A stretch of DNA of 11,487 bases. Origin: Glomus cerebriforme (Eukaryota > Glomeromycota > Glomeromycetes > Glomerales > Glomeraceae). Below the pieces are notes generated by a model. It did not search any database, was not told the DNA's origin, and saw only the letters and a program-made list of their open reading frames with translations. A program made the position numbers and the translations under genes. Location of the stretch: contig QKYT01000847.1 of assembly GCA_003550305.1 (NCBI GenBank), forward strand, positions 25,372 to 36,858. Reading direction: 5' to 3'. Each line of letters starts with the position of its first letter. Position 1 is the stretch's first letter. Shown here piece after piece: positions 1-7,091 of the stretch.

Positions 1-72
1 AAAAAAAAAAAATCGTCGAAAAAAAAATCTAAAAAAGAATCAAAAAAAGAATCATTGAAAAAACAAAAAAAA
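1..72. repeat. A-rich low-complexity tract
   Basis: The first 72 bases are almost entirely A, interrupted by a loose repeat of the type A(6-7)GAATC near 31-53. The window opens with twelve A residues, so the tract probably continues to the left. It could be intergenic low complexity, or the lysine-rich part of an upstream coding region (see the open frame at 1-276). Confidence 0.7.
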
Positions 73-276
73 TGGTTGGCTGCGAGTTCTGCGGAATTAC
101 TTTCAACATCATCACAATCAACCCTTATATGGCACGCCCTGCATTTTGTGCGAGCCGAAATTATGTCTTTTCAGGCCGGAATTACTAAAAAAGAAAAGAT
201 CTGCAAACCAAACCATATAAATAACATTTTTCATTCAAGAACTACCAAATTAAGTTTACCGTCGTTATCATTATGA
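1..276 (+). other. open frame running off left edge, possible 3' end of an upstream gene
   Basis: Reading frame 1 is open from the first base to a TGA at 274-276, giving 91 codons. The first 24 are Lys/Ser/Glu-rich because of the A tract. After that the translation is more mixed (for example KKWLAASSAELLSTSSQS), and local GC content at about 72-180 is clearly above the flanks. No ATG exists near the start of the frame, so it would have to be a 3' exon or C-terminus. A second frame (ATG at 72, 38 codons, with a CxxC) and the minus strand are also open here, so the coding strand is undecided. No family was recognised, and chance is a real alternative. Confidence 0.2.
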
Positions 277-365
277 GGTTAAAAAAATAAATAACCGGTG
301 TGACAAATTTGAATTTAATGATGCACAATTGCGAACATATATACTTTCAATCCCAGCAAGTAGAA

Positions 366-375
366 TATATAAATA
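366..375 (+). promoter_or_regulatory. TATA box of the membrane-protein gene
   Basis: TATATAAATA lies 65 bp upstream of the ATG at 440. This is a near-canonical TATA element at a spacing that allows a transcription start near 395-405 and a short 5' UTR. Similar AT-rich strings are common in this genome, so the call rests on position as well as sequence. Confidence 0.5.
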
Positions 376-439
376 CTTCATTTTTCAGAAAGTCATCATT
401 AAAAAAATATTCTCGTTTCTAAATGCAAACTTAGAATAA

Positions 440-1396
440 ATGGCATCGAATTTTCCACAACTCACATATAAATTATTAGAACCTATCCCTCAATATGTAT
501 TGGGTTGTTTACCAGCTATAGCTATTATAGGAGCATCTCCAATGAATAAGTTTTCAAAAAAGCTGACATGGGTATTCCTATGTCTTGGCTGCCCATTTAT
601 AGGGTTGTTTTACNTCCTCAATGTTGAAAAAGGATCTCGCTGTATATATTGGCTTTCATCAGAATATTTTAATACTAAATATAGACCTTTCGGAATTTAT
701 ACAAAGAGACTAAGAATTTCGCCTGAGATAAAAGCATGCATAAAACGATGCGTAGCAAAAGTATCTGTGTTAGAAAAATTATCATCATTAGTATCAGCAT
801 ATTACATGGTAATCGGGGCTTTGGCAGGAATATCTAAGGTAACTGGACCGGTTGCTTGTGATAGTTGGCCATATATCCCATTTTTATTGTCGTGGACAAT
901 TCCAGTACTCTGGAGGAGAATATTTTCGAAGAAAATGATAGTTAAAGATCCTAATAAAGAATTTAGAGATCATATTGAAGGATATAANAATGATCCNAAT
1001 GTAGAGTTTAGAAGAGTTCAAATAATTATGGATGACAATCCTGATGGTAGAAAACAAAAACGGTTTACTGTTATGATAACTGCTATTATTTCAATATTTT
1101 ATCCTTGGATAACTGTACTTTTGGCCTATTTCACACCCCCGNTTGGATATTTTTGTCGNAGCAAATATGTCACAATNTTCTGCGCCATATGGTCATTTAA
1201 CAGTGCTTTAGCATATTTTTACCACTTGAAAGGAGAAAAAAAATTAATCGGTAAGAGGGTTCATTTATGGTATTCTTTTTGTGGTGTTATAATAGCAATT
1301 TTTTTGTTTATTTTTGCCTTATTGACCAATAATAACAAATGGTGGGTGAATTTGTTCGGAAATTCTTGTGATATTTCGAACATAGGATGCGTTTAA
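440..1396 (+). CDS. multi-pass membrane protein of unknown function, intronless
   Basis: A single open frame of 318 codons, about four times longer than other plus-strand frames in the window. A TAA lies directly before the ATG (437-439), so this start is the first possible in frame, and the ATG has A at -3 and G at +4. The protein has about seven hydrophobic segments, at roughly residues 17-33, 43-60, 114-133, 143-158, 209-233, 244-262 and 276-296. A basic, polar loop lies between segments 4 and 5 (159-208), and a short tryptophan-rich tail at 297-318 holds two cysteines. No signal peptide is needed because the first hydrophobic segment can act as an anchor. Aromatic residues are frequent in the membrane segments. 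I do not recognise a transporter, receptor or enzyme signature, and no catalytic motif is visible. Six ambiguous bases (614, 988, 997, 1142, 1159, 1177) fall inside it. Those at 997 (CCN, Pro) and 1159 (CGN, Arg) do not change the residue, 988 leaves Lys/Asn and 1177 leaves Ile/Met. That this is a real gene is fairly certain; its role is unknown. Confidence 0.85.
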   Translation: MASNFPQLTYKLLEPIPQYVLGCLPAIAIIGASPMNKFSKKLTWVFLCLGCPFIGLFYXLNVEKGSRCIYWLSSEYFNTKYRPFGIYTKRLRISPEIKACIKRCVAKVSVLEKLSSLVSAYYMVIGALAGISKVTGPVACDSWPYIPFLLSWTIPVLWRRIFSKKMIVKDPNKEFRDHIEGYXNDXNVEFRRVQIIMDDNPDGRKQKRFTVMITAIISIFYPWITVLLAYFTPPXGYFCXSKYVTXFCAIWSFNSALAYFYHLKGEKKLIGKRVHLWYSFCGVIIAIFLFIFALLTNNNKWWVNLFGNSCDISNIGCV

Positions 1397-1909
1397 AGAT
1401 AGAATAGTGTCGTTCCTTATATTTTTTAGATATATTAAACTTTTTAACAATGTATAATTGACTTAGTTTTAATCAGCAATGTCAATTTATTCTTTTGTAA
1501 AATCCATAAATACAAAATAAATTTTATATTATTATTGATTATCTGGTGAAACTGTATTATCCATTATCAGTTATCGTTATCTTCAAACTGTAATCAAATT
1601 TAATCCTAAAATTTTTTTTTTACTTTCAATCTTTTTTATTATAATTCATAAGCAGAATATTTGTATTAGTCACTAATAAATTTCCATCGATAAGATGTTT
1701 TAATATAAAGAAAATAAAATTCTTGGAGAAAAAAAGGTATCTTTTTATATCTTTTGAGCAAAGTATAAAATATGATTCATGATTTCTATCTTGATCATAA
1801 AATTTGAAACATCATGACAAATTTTTTTTATCTTAATATCCCCAGTATCTCCTAATGAGTAGGGGCATTGATAATGCATTTGATAACTATTATACTATGT
1901 ATAATATCA
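1397..1909. other. 3' flank of membrane-protein gene, AT-rich, no gene seen
   Basis: The stretch contains the likely 3' UTR, long T and A runs and no credible open frame. An AATAAA-type polyadenylation signal lies at 1516-1521, about 120 bp beyond the stop. A lone GC-rich patch near 1850-1866 (CCTAATGAGTAGGGGCAT) has no recognised function. Confidence 0.5.
1516..1521 (+). terminator. possible polyadenylation signal AATAAA
   Basis: This AATAAA lies 120 bp downstream of the TAA of the membrane-protein gene. The motif fits eukaryotic 3'-end formation, but it is frequent by chance in sequence this AT-rich. Confidence 0.3.
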
Positions 1910-1944
1910 TTATATTTTTATAAAACCATTTTTTTTTAAATTGG

Positions 1945-1958
1945 TACAGTATACTGTA
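1945..1958. repeat. 14-bp perfect palindrome
   Basis: TACAGTATACTGTA reads identically on both strands. It could be a protein-binding dyad or a remnant of a terminal inverted repeat, since many Tc1/mariner-type ends start CAGT next to TA, but no matching second end was found in the window. Confidence 0.4.
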
Positions 1959-2031
1959 TAATTGATAGTCAAATTATAAAGAGCATCTCCCTCTGTGATT
2001 GGATGATAATTGAAATGATATGTTGTAGACC

Positions 2032-2056
2032 AAACTTTACCATGTCCCAAATCAAC
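2032..2056 (-). repeat. dispersed repeat, copy 1 (partner at 10864-10888)
   Basis: Read on the minus strand, these 25 bases match the plus strand at 10864-10888 at 23 positions, with the core ATTTGGGACATGGT identical. Weaker similarity extends about 15 bases further upstream in both copies. The two copies are therefore in opposite orientation 8.8 kb apart, and this copy sits in the decayed frame above. Confidence 0.55.
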
Positions 2057-2147
2057 ACATCGACCTAAATCATCAGCCCATTACAATAATGCCTTAAGAC
2101 AGTACCAACGATACTTTCCTAATTCAGGCCGATGGGTTGATTTGGGA
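2045..2147. repeat. imperfect inverted repeat with TCCCAAAT arms
   Basis: The left arm 2045-2062 (TCCCAAATCAACACATCG) and the right arm 2130-2147 are reverse complements at 17 of 18 positions, separated by 67 bp. A further TTTGGGC at 2159-2165 lies just outside. The arms are less AT-rich than the surroundings, so the pairing is unlikely to be trivial A/T complementarity. Confidence 0.6.
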
Positions 2148-2323
2148 TATAAGTCGATTTGGGCTACAACAGATACACAAGCTTTATGATCCATTGAAAC
2201 TCTTTTTGTCTTTCTATCAATTTTTAACGTTCCTAATAAATCAAACAAATGTACAAAACAACTTGACTGAAAATAAGTAATACTGAACATAGCTTGCTTT
2301 ATTACAATTTTGACCAGTGACTA

Positions 2324-3580
2324 AATTATGTTACCAATAGAATTTTTTGTTAAATTAGGTTTTGGTAATTCTATGAATTATATATATATATATATATTAT
2401 GGAAATACAATATTATAATATTATTGCTTCTCTACACTTGGAAAACTCTTAGAAATTTAAAATTGAAATATTATTCAATTTTTAAAAGGAATTTAACATA
2501 AATAGACTTTATATTTTGTTAAATTTAGCTATTACGAAATTTTGCCACAACTACATATTTAATAATTGTCAACAATTATAAAGTATTAAAATTATGTGTG
2601 GTAAATTGGTAATGGTACATTTACATTTAATGGATATTGTGTTAAATATTTTTGCTGAACATTCATTCATCATGGAATAAAATTACATGATTTACTGTAG
2701 ATACATGAACTTATTTGACTTGGATCTTTTTTTTAAATTATAAGCACAAAAGCAGAGTTTAGATTTTGGTCGAAATTTTATATTAAACCCATGTAAAATC
2801 AATGAACTGAATTTTGATTTAAAAATGAAACAAACTGAAAAAATTTTTAAGTAATAATTCCTACTTTAGTATGAATAATTAATTTTACAAATTTTAAAGA
2901 AATCCTGCAGTATGCTGCGCACTAAAAGTGATTGTTTATTAGGATGAATCCCATATAAATGATATAAATGACATAAATAAATGACGACATCAGTATCAAG
3001 GGAATATGTAATTGCATGTACAGTTTTATGTGTATCCCTTATTGATCTTTATATATGTAGTTGTCCGTATAATATCTATTGATTTATTTAGTTCTATTAT
3101 GATACCTATATACCTCTTTCATAATGTTTTTAATTTTATCACATACTATTTTTATTTTGGCACCTCCGCTCGTAAAACTTCCAAAAGTGATAATCATCAT
3201 TGTATTTAATGCACAATATTATAAGCAAGTTTCGTGTATGATCTTTAAATATTTGGTATTGATCATACTGAAGTAGTTGTACCAATGCAATTTCATTTGA
3301 TGACATGCCATATTCACTTTCTTTTTCTTCTTTATGTATATTTTCTTTGTTCTATCCTTCGAATATTGATTATATATTTTTTTTCTCTAGTTAATATATC
3401 ACACTGTTTTGGTCTCATAACCTTATATCCCAGATTTGTAAACCATTTATTTCAGTTATTTTCCTTTTGCTGTTTTTTTTGCTGTTCACTTCACTCATCA
3501 ATACTCACTTGTAGATAAAAATTTTCTTAAATTAATGTTAATAGCTAAGGGATGAGTATTGCTTCATAAATAAAAAGTGA
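2324..3580. other. AT-rich intergenic stretch, no gene seen
   Basis: About 1.25 kb with no credible gene. Short plus-strand open frames at 3012-3209 and 3285-3518 translate into Phe/Leu/Ile/Tyr strings typical of chance frames in AT-rich DNA and were not accepted. The only structured element is the TA microsatellite at 2379-2397. Confidence 0.55.
2379..2397. repeat. (TA)n microsatellite
   Basis: About nine and a half uninterrupted TA dinucleotides. Confidence 0.9.
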
Positions 3581-3838
3581 AAAGGGAATTCTAGTCTAAA
3601 CCAAACCAACCAGTTAGGAGAGACTCGACTAACTGATTAGTTTTTCCTTGCCTGTAATGAGAAAAGTCAACTCATGTACAGTATAAGGAAGATAAAGGGG
3701 GAGTTTAAAAGAAGATCTAGGAAAATAAAATTACAGAGAGAAAATTTTAAAGTAATCTAAATAATCTAAACCAAACCAATTAGTTAGGAGAGGCTAAAAA
3801 GATTTTAAAGGGAGTTCTAGGAATAATAAAATTATAGG
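3581..3838 (+). repeat. two-unit imperfect direct repeat array with an inserted hairpin segment
   Basis: Three short modules recur in this segment. Module Y (3595-3626 and 3765-3795) begins TCTAAACCAAACCAA and ends GTTAGGAGAG. Module Z (3716-3736 and 3816-3837) is of the form TCTAGGAAnATAAAATTA. Module X (3581-3594 and 3807-3820) is AAAGGGAnTTCTAG, 13 of 14 identical. In the second unit Y and Z are 51 bp apart start to start; in the first they are 121 bp apart, so the first unit carries about 70 extra bases. These open with a hairpin, CAGTTAG (3611-3617) pairing with CTAACTG (3629-3635). The structure fits an old tandem duplication or a degenerate transposable element. No coding potential is seen. 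Confidence 0.6.
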
Positions 3839-4417
3839 AAGAAAGGTGGTTATTTACATATTTAAAATATCTTTATAAAATTTACAAAGATTTAATATTG
3901 CCGAATAAATATAATAAAAATATGAGTCATGAGGATCACTATATAATCATAATTATCAATATTAAAAAATTTTGCAATGTACTACCTAACTTAGTTTTAT
4001 TTGTTCTTGTTGTATTGCAAATCTAATATTAATTACGCATCATTGTATCATATGCACGTACCCATTCTGACACGAGATGCTAAGTAGAAGTTTTTTTAAA
4101 TCATAATGATGTAATGATAGGCGTTAAAGTAAAACTTTTTAATTATGAATCATATTTTATACTATGATAAAAAGATATAAAAAGAGACCTTTTTTTCTTA
4201 ATTATCATTATATATTTTCAAATTTATTACTGTTTACTAATTTATTATTTTTATTATTATAGAGTATGAGGAGTTTGCAATGAGGTCATGCTGTTTATTA
4301 TAAACAGAATGGTTTCATTACAAACTTCTCACACAGATAAGATTATTCTCCTTTAAGCATATTTTTTGTTTTATTTTTTTTTTTAACTCAAAGATTGAGT
4401 TTCAATTTTATTAATAA
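3839..4417. other. AT-rich intergenic stretch, nothing recognised
   Basis: Long A and T runs and no open frame of note. No repeat, RNA gene or promoter could be identified. Confidence 0.5.
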
Positions 4418-4591
4418 ACGCATAATTATAAAGTAATATATACAAAATTACAAAAAGAGAAAAATGAAACAACTGCCTTATCCACACTGGGAATAAAATC
4501 CAATGAAACTAACCTTGAACAGTTGATAAAAATCAATCCTCATGGTCAATCTATATCCACATGTGGAAGCCACTATGCACCCTAACAACAT
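4418..4591 (+). other. short coding-like fragment
   Basis: A plus-strand frame is open from 4418 to a TAA following a CACCC at about 4585-4591. Its second half reads like protein (ALSTLGIKSNETNLEQLIK, INPHGQSISTCGSHYAP) and lies in a patch less AT-rich than its flanks. It has no suitable start codon and no recognised family. Open stretches of this size occur by chance here, so this is only a candidate exon or gene remnant. Confidence 0.2.
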
Positions 4592-4754
4592 ATTTATCTT
4601 TCATAATATCAGCCTACACTAATACTATATTATGTTTAAATACTGTCATACATAGAATGATTTTTTGTGTAAATTTGAAATTATAACATGAGACTAGAAA
4701 AAACTAATCTAAATAGTATAAAATAGAATAATTATGTAGAACTAGTAATGAAAT

Positions 4755-5117
4755 TCAGATATTGTTCATACCCTTTCCATCAGAAAACTTTATCAGTAAT
4801 AATATTGTGTACATTCTAAGTAATCTATTAAATTGTCTTTCATTGCAGTCACTTAAACCATGTGGCCTGTTAGAGAAAGTACCGCATTCTGGACATTTTA
4901 TATTTTTCATACAAAAGAGCCTAGTCATGTCTTCTTCTCTTGTGTATTTTATCAGAGGAATATTACCTTGACCTTCATATCATATATGTGGTGTAGGGAG
5001 AATACAATAATGTGATTAACCTTTGACAAAATGTTTAATTAGTTTATCATTGGTATAATCCTTGAGATCTCAGTCTTTAACAAAACCTTGTCTTCTAGGA
5101 GTAAATTTTGGAGTTTC
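4755..5117 (-). pseudogene. decayed gene fragment with a Cys/His zinc-binding-like motif
   Basis: A single minus-strand frame of 121 codons spans this region, interrupted by three in-frame stops (TGA 5072-5070, TAA 5018-5016, TGA 4982-4980) and ended by TGA at 4757-4755. The translation between stops is strikingly protein-like: ETPKFTPRRQGFVKD, DLKDYTNDKLIKHFVKG, SHYCILPTPHI, then 74 uninterrupted codons beginning YEGQGNIPLIKYTREED. That last part contains CPECGTFSNRPHGLSDC, a C-x2-C-x7-H-x4-C arrangement that could bind zinc. The frame starts directly after TTTTCAG (5117 is its G), which would serve as a 3' splice site, so this may be one exon of a dead multi-exon gene. It lies downstream of and on the same strand as the Gag-like/MIR gene, but no connection is shown. 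I do not recognise the family. Confidence 0.5.
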
Positions 5118-5663
5118 TGAAAATGACACAGGTTAACAAGAAATGTTGGTAAGTATAATACTTAGTAATCTGTTATTGTTTATGATGAGCAAAATTGGAA
5201 AGTTAAGTGATGTAACAAGAAGGAATTACGAAATATTTTTTGGAATGTAGATTATTTGATGATATTTTATGAGGTAATATTTGCTGATGAAAGTTAGGGA
5301 TTGGCTTTGAATTGTGATTTTATTAATTATGGAAAAATATATGATACACTAGAGAAGTTATATTTGGAAAATGCGTTGATTTGAATTTGAATTGTTAAAA
5401 ATATCCTAGAAACTGGTTTACTTTCTTTTTTTTTATTTGAATTCTTATAATTCTATAATAACACAATACTAATTTATTTTTCTTTTCGTTTGACGATTTG
5501 CTCATTAAATAATAATGGACAAGAGGAGTTGATAATGGAGATGAGTAATATTGAAAACAATGGATGTTTGATGAGAAATAAAATAATCCGTAATTGTTGA
5601 GTTTGGATAAAATTGGAGATACAAAGGAAAATTATTAAAGATAATCTAACAACTTTAATACCA
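5118..5663. other. downstream flank of the Gag-like/MIR gene, no gene accepted
   Basis: This includes the probable 3' UTR of the minus-strand gene. A minus-strand open frame at 5474-5680 is rich in Ile, Leu and Phe and overlaps the last exon in another frame, so it is treated as chance. On the plus strand a 30-codon stretch near 5308-5390 looks mildly coding but is flanked by stops. Confidence 0.45.
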
Positions 5664-6902
5664 TTACTCAATAAGTTCAATAAACCACTGTAATAATTAA
5701 AAATATTTTAGTTAAAATAAAATAAAAATACATTTTTATATTTAAAATACCTCATCATTTGCACCGATTCTATCTGAATGTCCAATTACTTCTTGAAATT
5801 TTTCATCATCGATGGTAAAAGTAAAATCATGACTTCGTAAATAAAGATACTTATCATTATATGCTTGTTCTCTCAAATTAACTATATCTTTTGACTTTAC
5901 ATATAATGTATTATTACTGTTTAAACTAATAAATTGCCATTCTGATTTACTATAAATCTTATTATCACAAAATGCTGATATAAGAAGAATATTCTGTTAA
6001 TATTTACACAATAATTATAAAATTGATAATACAAGTGTACCTTCTGAATGTCCAGTTGTTGGAGATTTATAAATAAAACTTAAAGAAAATGTTTTGTCAG
6101 TTTCTTTATGATTCAAATAAAATTTATCATTATATAAAACCATGTTCTGTTGATAAGATTTTTTTAGAGGACTACTACTAAATTTTGTTAAGAACCATAA
6201 AGCATGTGGATTACAATACTTCTCACCAGCAAATATCTAAAAAAAAGACTTGTTAAATAAAATAATGACAAACTACATTTAAAATTGATAATTAGTACTA
6301 ACCACTTTTCTATGAGAACCTGTTTTATAATCTATATTACAACTTGATAAATATCTGCCAGTTGTGACATGCTTCAAAGCAATTAAAGACCCGTATTTAA
6401 TTGTATTGAATTCATCAAACACAACATCGTTAAATAATTTAACTATTTCGTTAATATAATCAAGTGGTTGGCCTTTTGAATTTATAATATCCATCCTTCT
6501 TATCATTTCATCTTTAAAAAATTCATTTGATGAATATGTATTAAAAAGAAGGCTTTTAATTTCTTCAGGATTATTGATTTCCGCATTATTACAAAGTGTA
6601 CAAAAATTAGCAAGGAAAGTAGCAGTATAATTCTCCTCTTGCTCAGGAATATATTTCATTATTTGTAATTTTCTTTTACAAGAATCTTTAAAAATATTAA
6701 AAGATGTATGTGACTTAAGAGCTTTGGTAAGTTCATTAAAAGAGTTAATTTCATTAGAAATTGATATGGTGGAATTTATCATGAGTTTGCAAATTTTAAG
6801 AATTTTTTGTTCATCTTCAATATCTTTTAAGTAACAATAAGTTTGTATTTGTTTTAACCATTCTTCAGGGTGAATGGTTCCTGAATATTTTGGTAGCTCC
6901 AT
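5664..6902 (-). CDS. Gag-like/MIR domain fusion protein, four exons
   Basis: Proposed CDS: complement(join(5664..5687, 5751..5974, 6041..6236, 6303..6902)), 347 residues. The start is the ATG at 6902-6900, with A at -3 and G at +4. Intron 1 (6302-6237, 66 bp, phase 0) starts GTTAGT and ends TTTAG. Intron 2 (6040-5975, 66 bp, phase 1) starts GTACAC and ends TATCAG. Intron 3 (5750-5688, 63 bp, phase 0) starts GTATTT and ends TTACAG. Stop TAA is at 5666-5664. Residues 1-165 are helical and resemble the capsid part of Ty3-type Gag (PKYSGTIHPEEWLKQIQTYC near the start; LQIMKY...ATFLANFCTLCNNAEI in the middle). Residues 170-347 form a MIR-type beta-trefoil: GSLIALKHVTTGRYLSS, then LYNDKFYLNHKE, LYVKSKDI, LYLRSHDFTF and the closing NDEWFIELIE. 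MIR domains are known from protein O-mannosyltransferases, SDF2 and IP3/ryanodine receptors, but this protein has no signal peptide, membrane segment or transferase domain, so a cytosolic binding or adaptor role is more likely. Its ligand is unknown. It has the form of a large Rhizophagus family, as I recall it. The gene structure is strong; the Gag relation is an inference. Confidence 0.82.
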
Positions 6903-6981
6903 ATTTGAGGGAACATATATACTGTATTTAAGGAAAGAAAGACAAAATTGATAAAAATTTGCAACTCCTCTAATTTAAATG

Positions 6982-7091
6982 ACATTCCAAATCAAGTAAA
7001 TTGTCTAACCAAATTAGTACATCACATTGTTACATTCCAAATCAAGTAAATTGTCTAACCAAATTAGTACATCACATTGTTACATTCCAAA
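6982..7091. repeat. perfect 50-bp tandem duplication (2.2 copies) upstream of the Gag-like/MIR gene
   Basis: A unit beginning ACATTCCAAATCAAGTAAAT is present at 6982-7031 and again, without a single difference, at 7032-7081. A third partial copy of about ten bases follows at 7082-7091. The repeat starts 79 bp upstream of the ATG at 6902, so it lies in the promoter or 5' UTR. Perfect identity means a recent event or an assembly artefact. Confidence 0.95.

Larger units (their letters stand above)
1910..2320 (-). pseudogene. decayed coding frame, family unknown
   Basis: On the minus strand one frame is open from 2320 to 2084 (79 codons, with an ATG at 2290). It meets a TAA at 2083-2081 and continues in the same frame for 56 more codons to a TAA at 1912-1910. 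The translation on both sides of the stop is mixed in composition, unlike random AT-rich translation: KTKRVSMDHKACVSVV, YPKSTHRPELGKYRWYC before the stop and WADDLGRCVDLGHGKVW, YHFNYHPITEGDAL after it. This suggests a formerly continuous protein broken by one point mutation, with a further TAG at 2323-2321. The inverted repeat at 2045-2147 lies within it. I do not recognise the family. An alternative is a non-coding repeat element that happens to be open in this frame. Confidence 0.35.

Noticed and set aside
55..276. A CDS starting at TTG 55
   Set aside because: TTG starts are a bacterial convention. In this eukaryotic context the frame simply runs in from the left edge, so it is listed only as an edge fragment.
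3012..3518. Plus-strand open frames at 3012-3209 and 3285-3518
   Set aside because: The translations are Phe/Leu/Ile/Tyr-rich with no motif or continuation, as expected from T-rich DNA.
4762..4971. Plus-strand 69-codon open frame
   Set aside because: It lies opposite the minus-strand frame 4758-4979, whose translation is far more protein-like, so it is a shadow.
5308..5390. Plus-strand coding-like stretch
   Set aside because: Only about 30 codons lie between stops, with no motif or start; it is not distinguishable from chance.
5474..5680. Minus-strand 68-codon open frame
   Set aside because: It overlaps the last exon of the Gag-like/MIR gene in another frame and is low-complexity hydrophobic; it is more likely 3' UTR.
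5990..6040. Intron 2 of the Gag-like/MIR gene ending at the TTAACAG near 5994
   Set aside because: Joining there puts a TGA in frame within about ten codons. The acceptor TATCAG at 5975 restores a long frame and the MIR pattern.
6982..7091. CRISPR array
   Set aside because: The repeats are directly adjacent with no spacers and the genome is eukaryotic; this is a tandem duplication.
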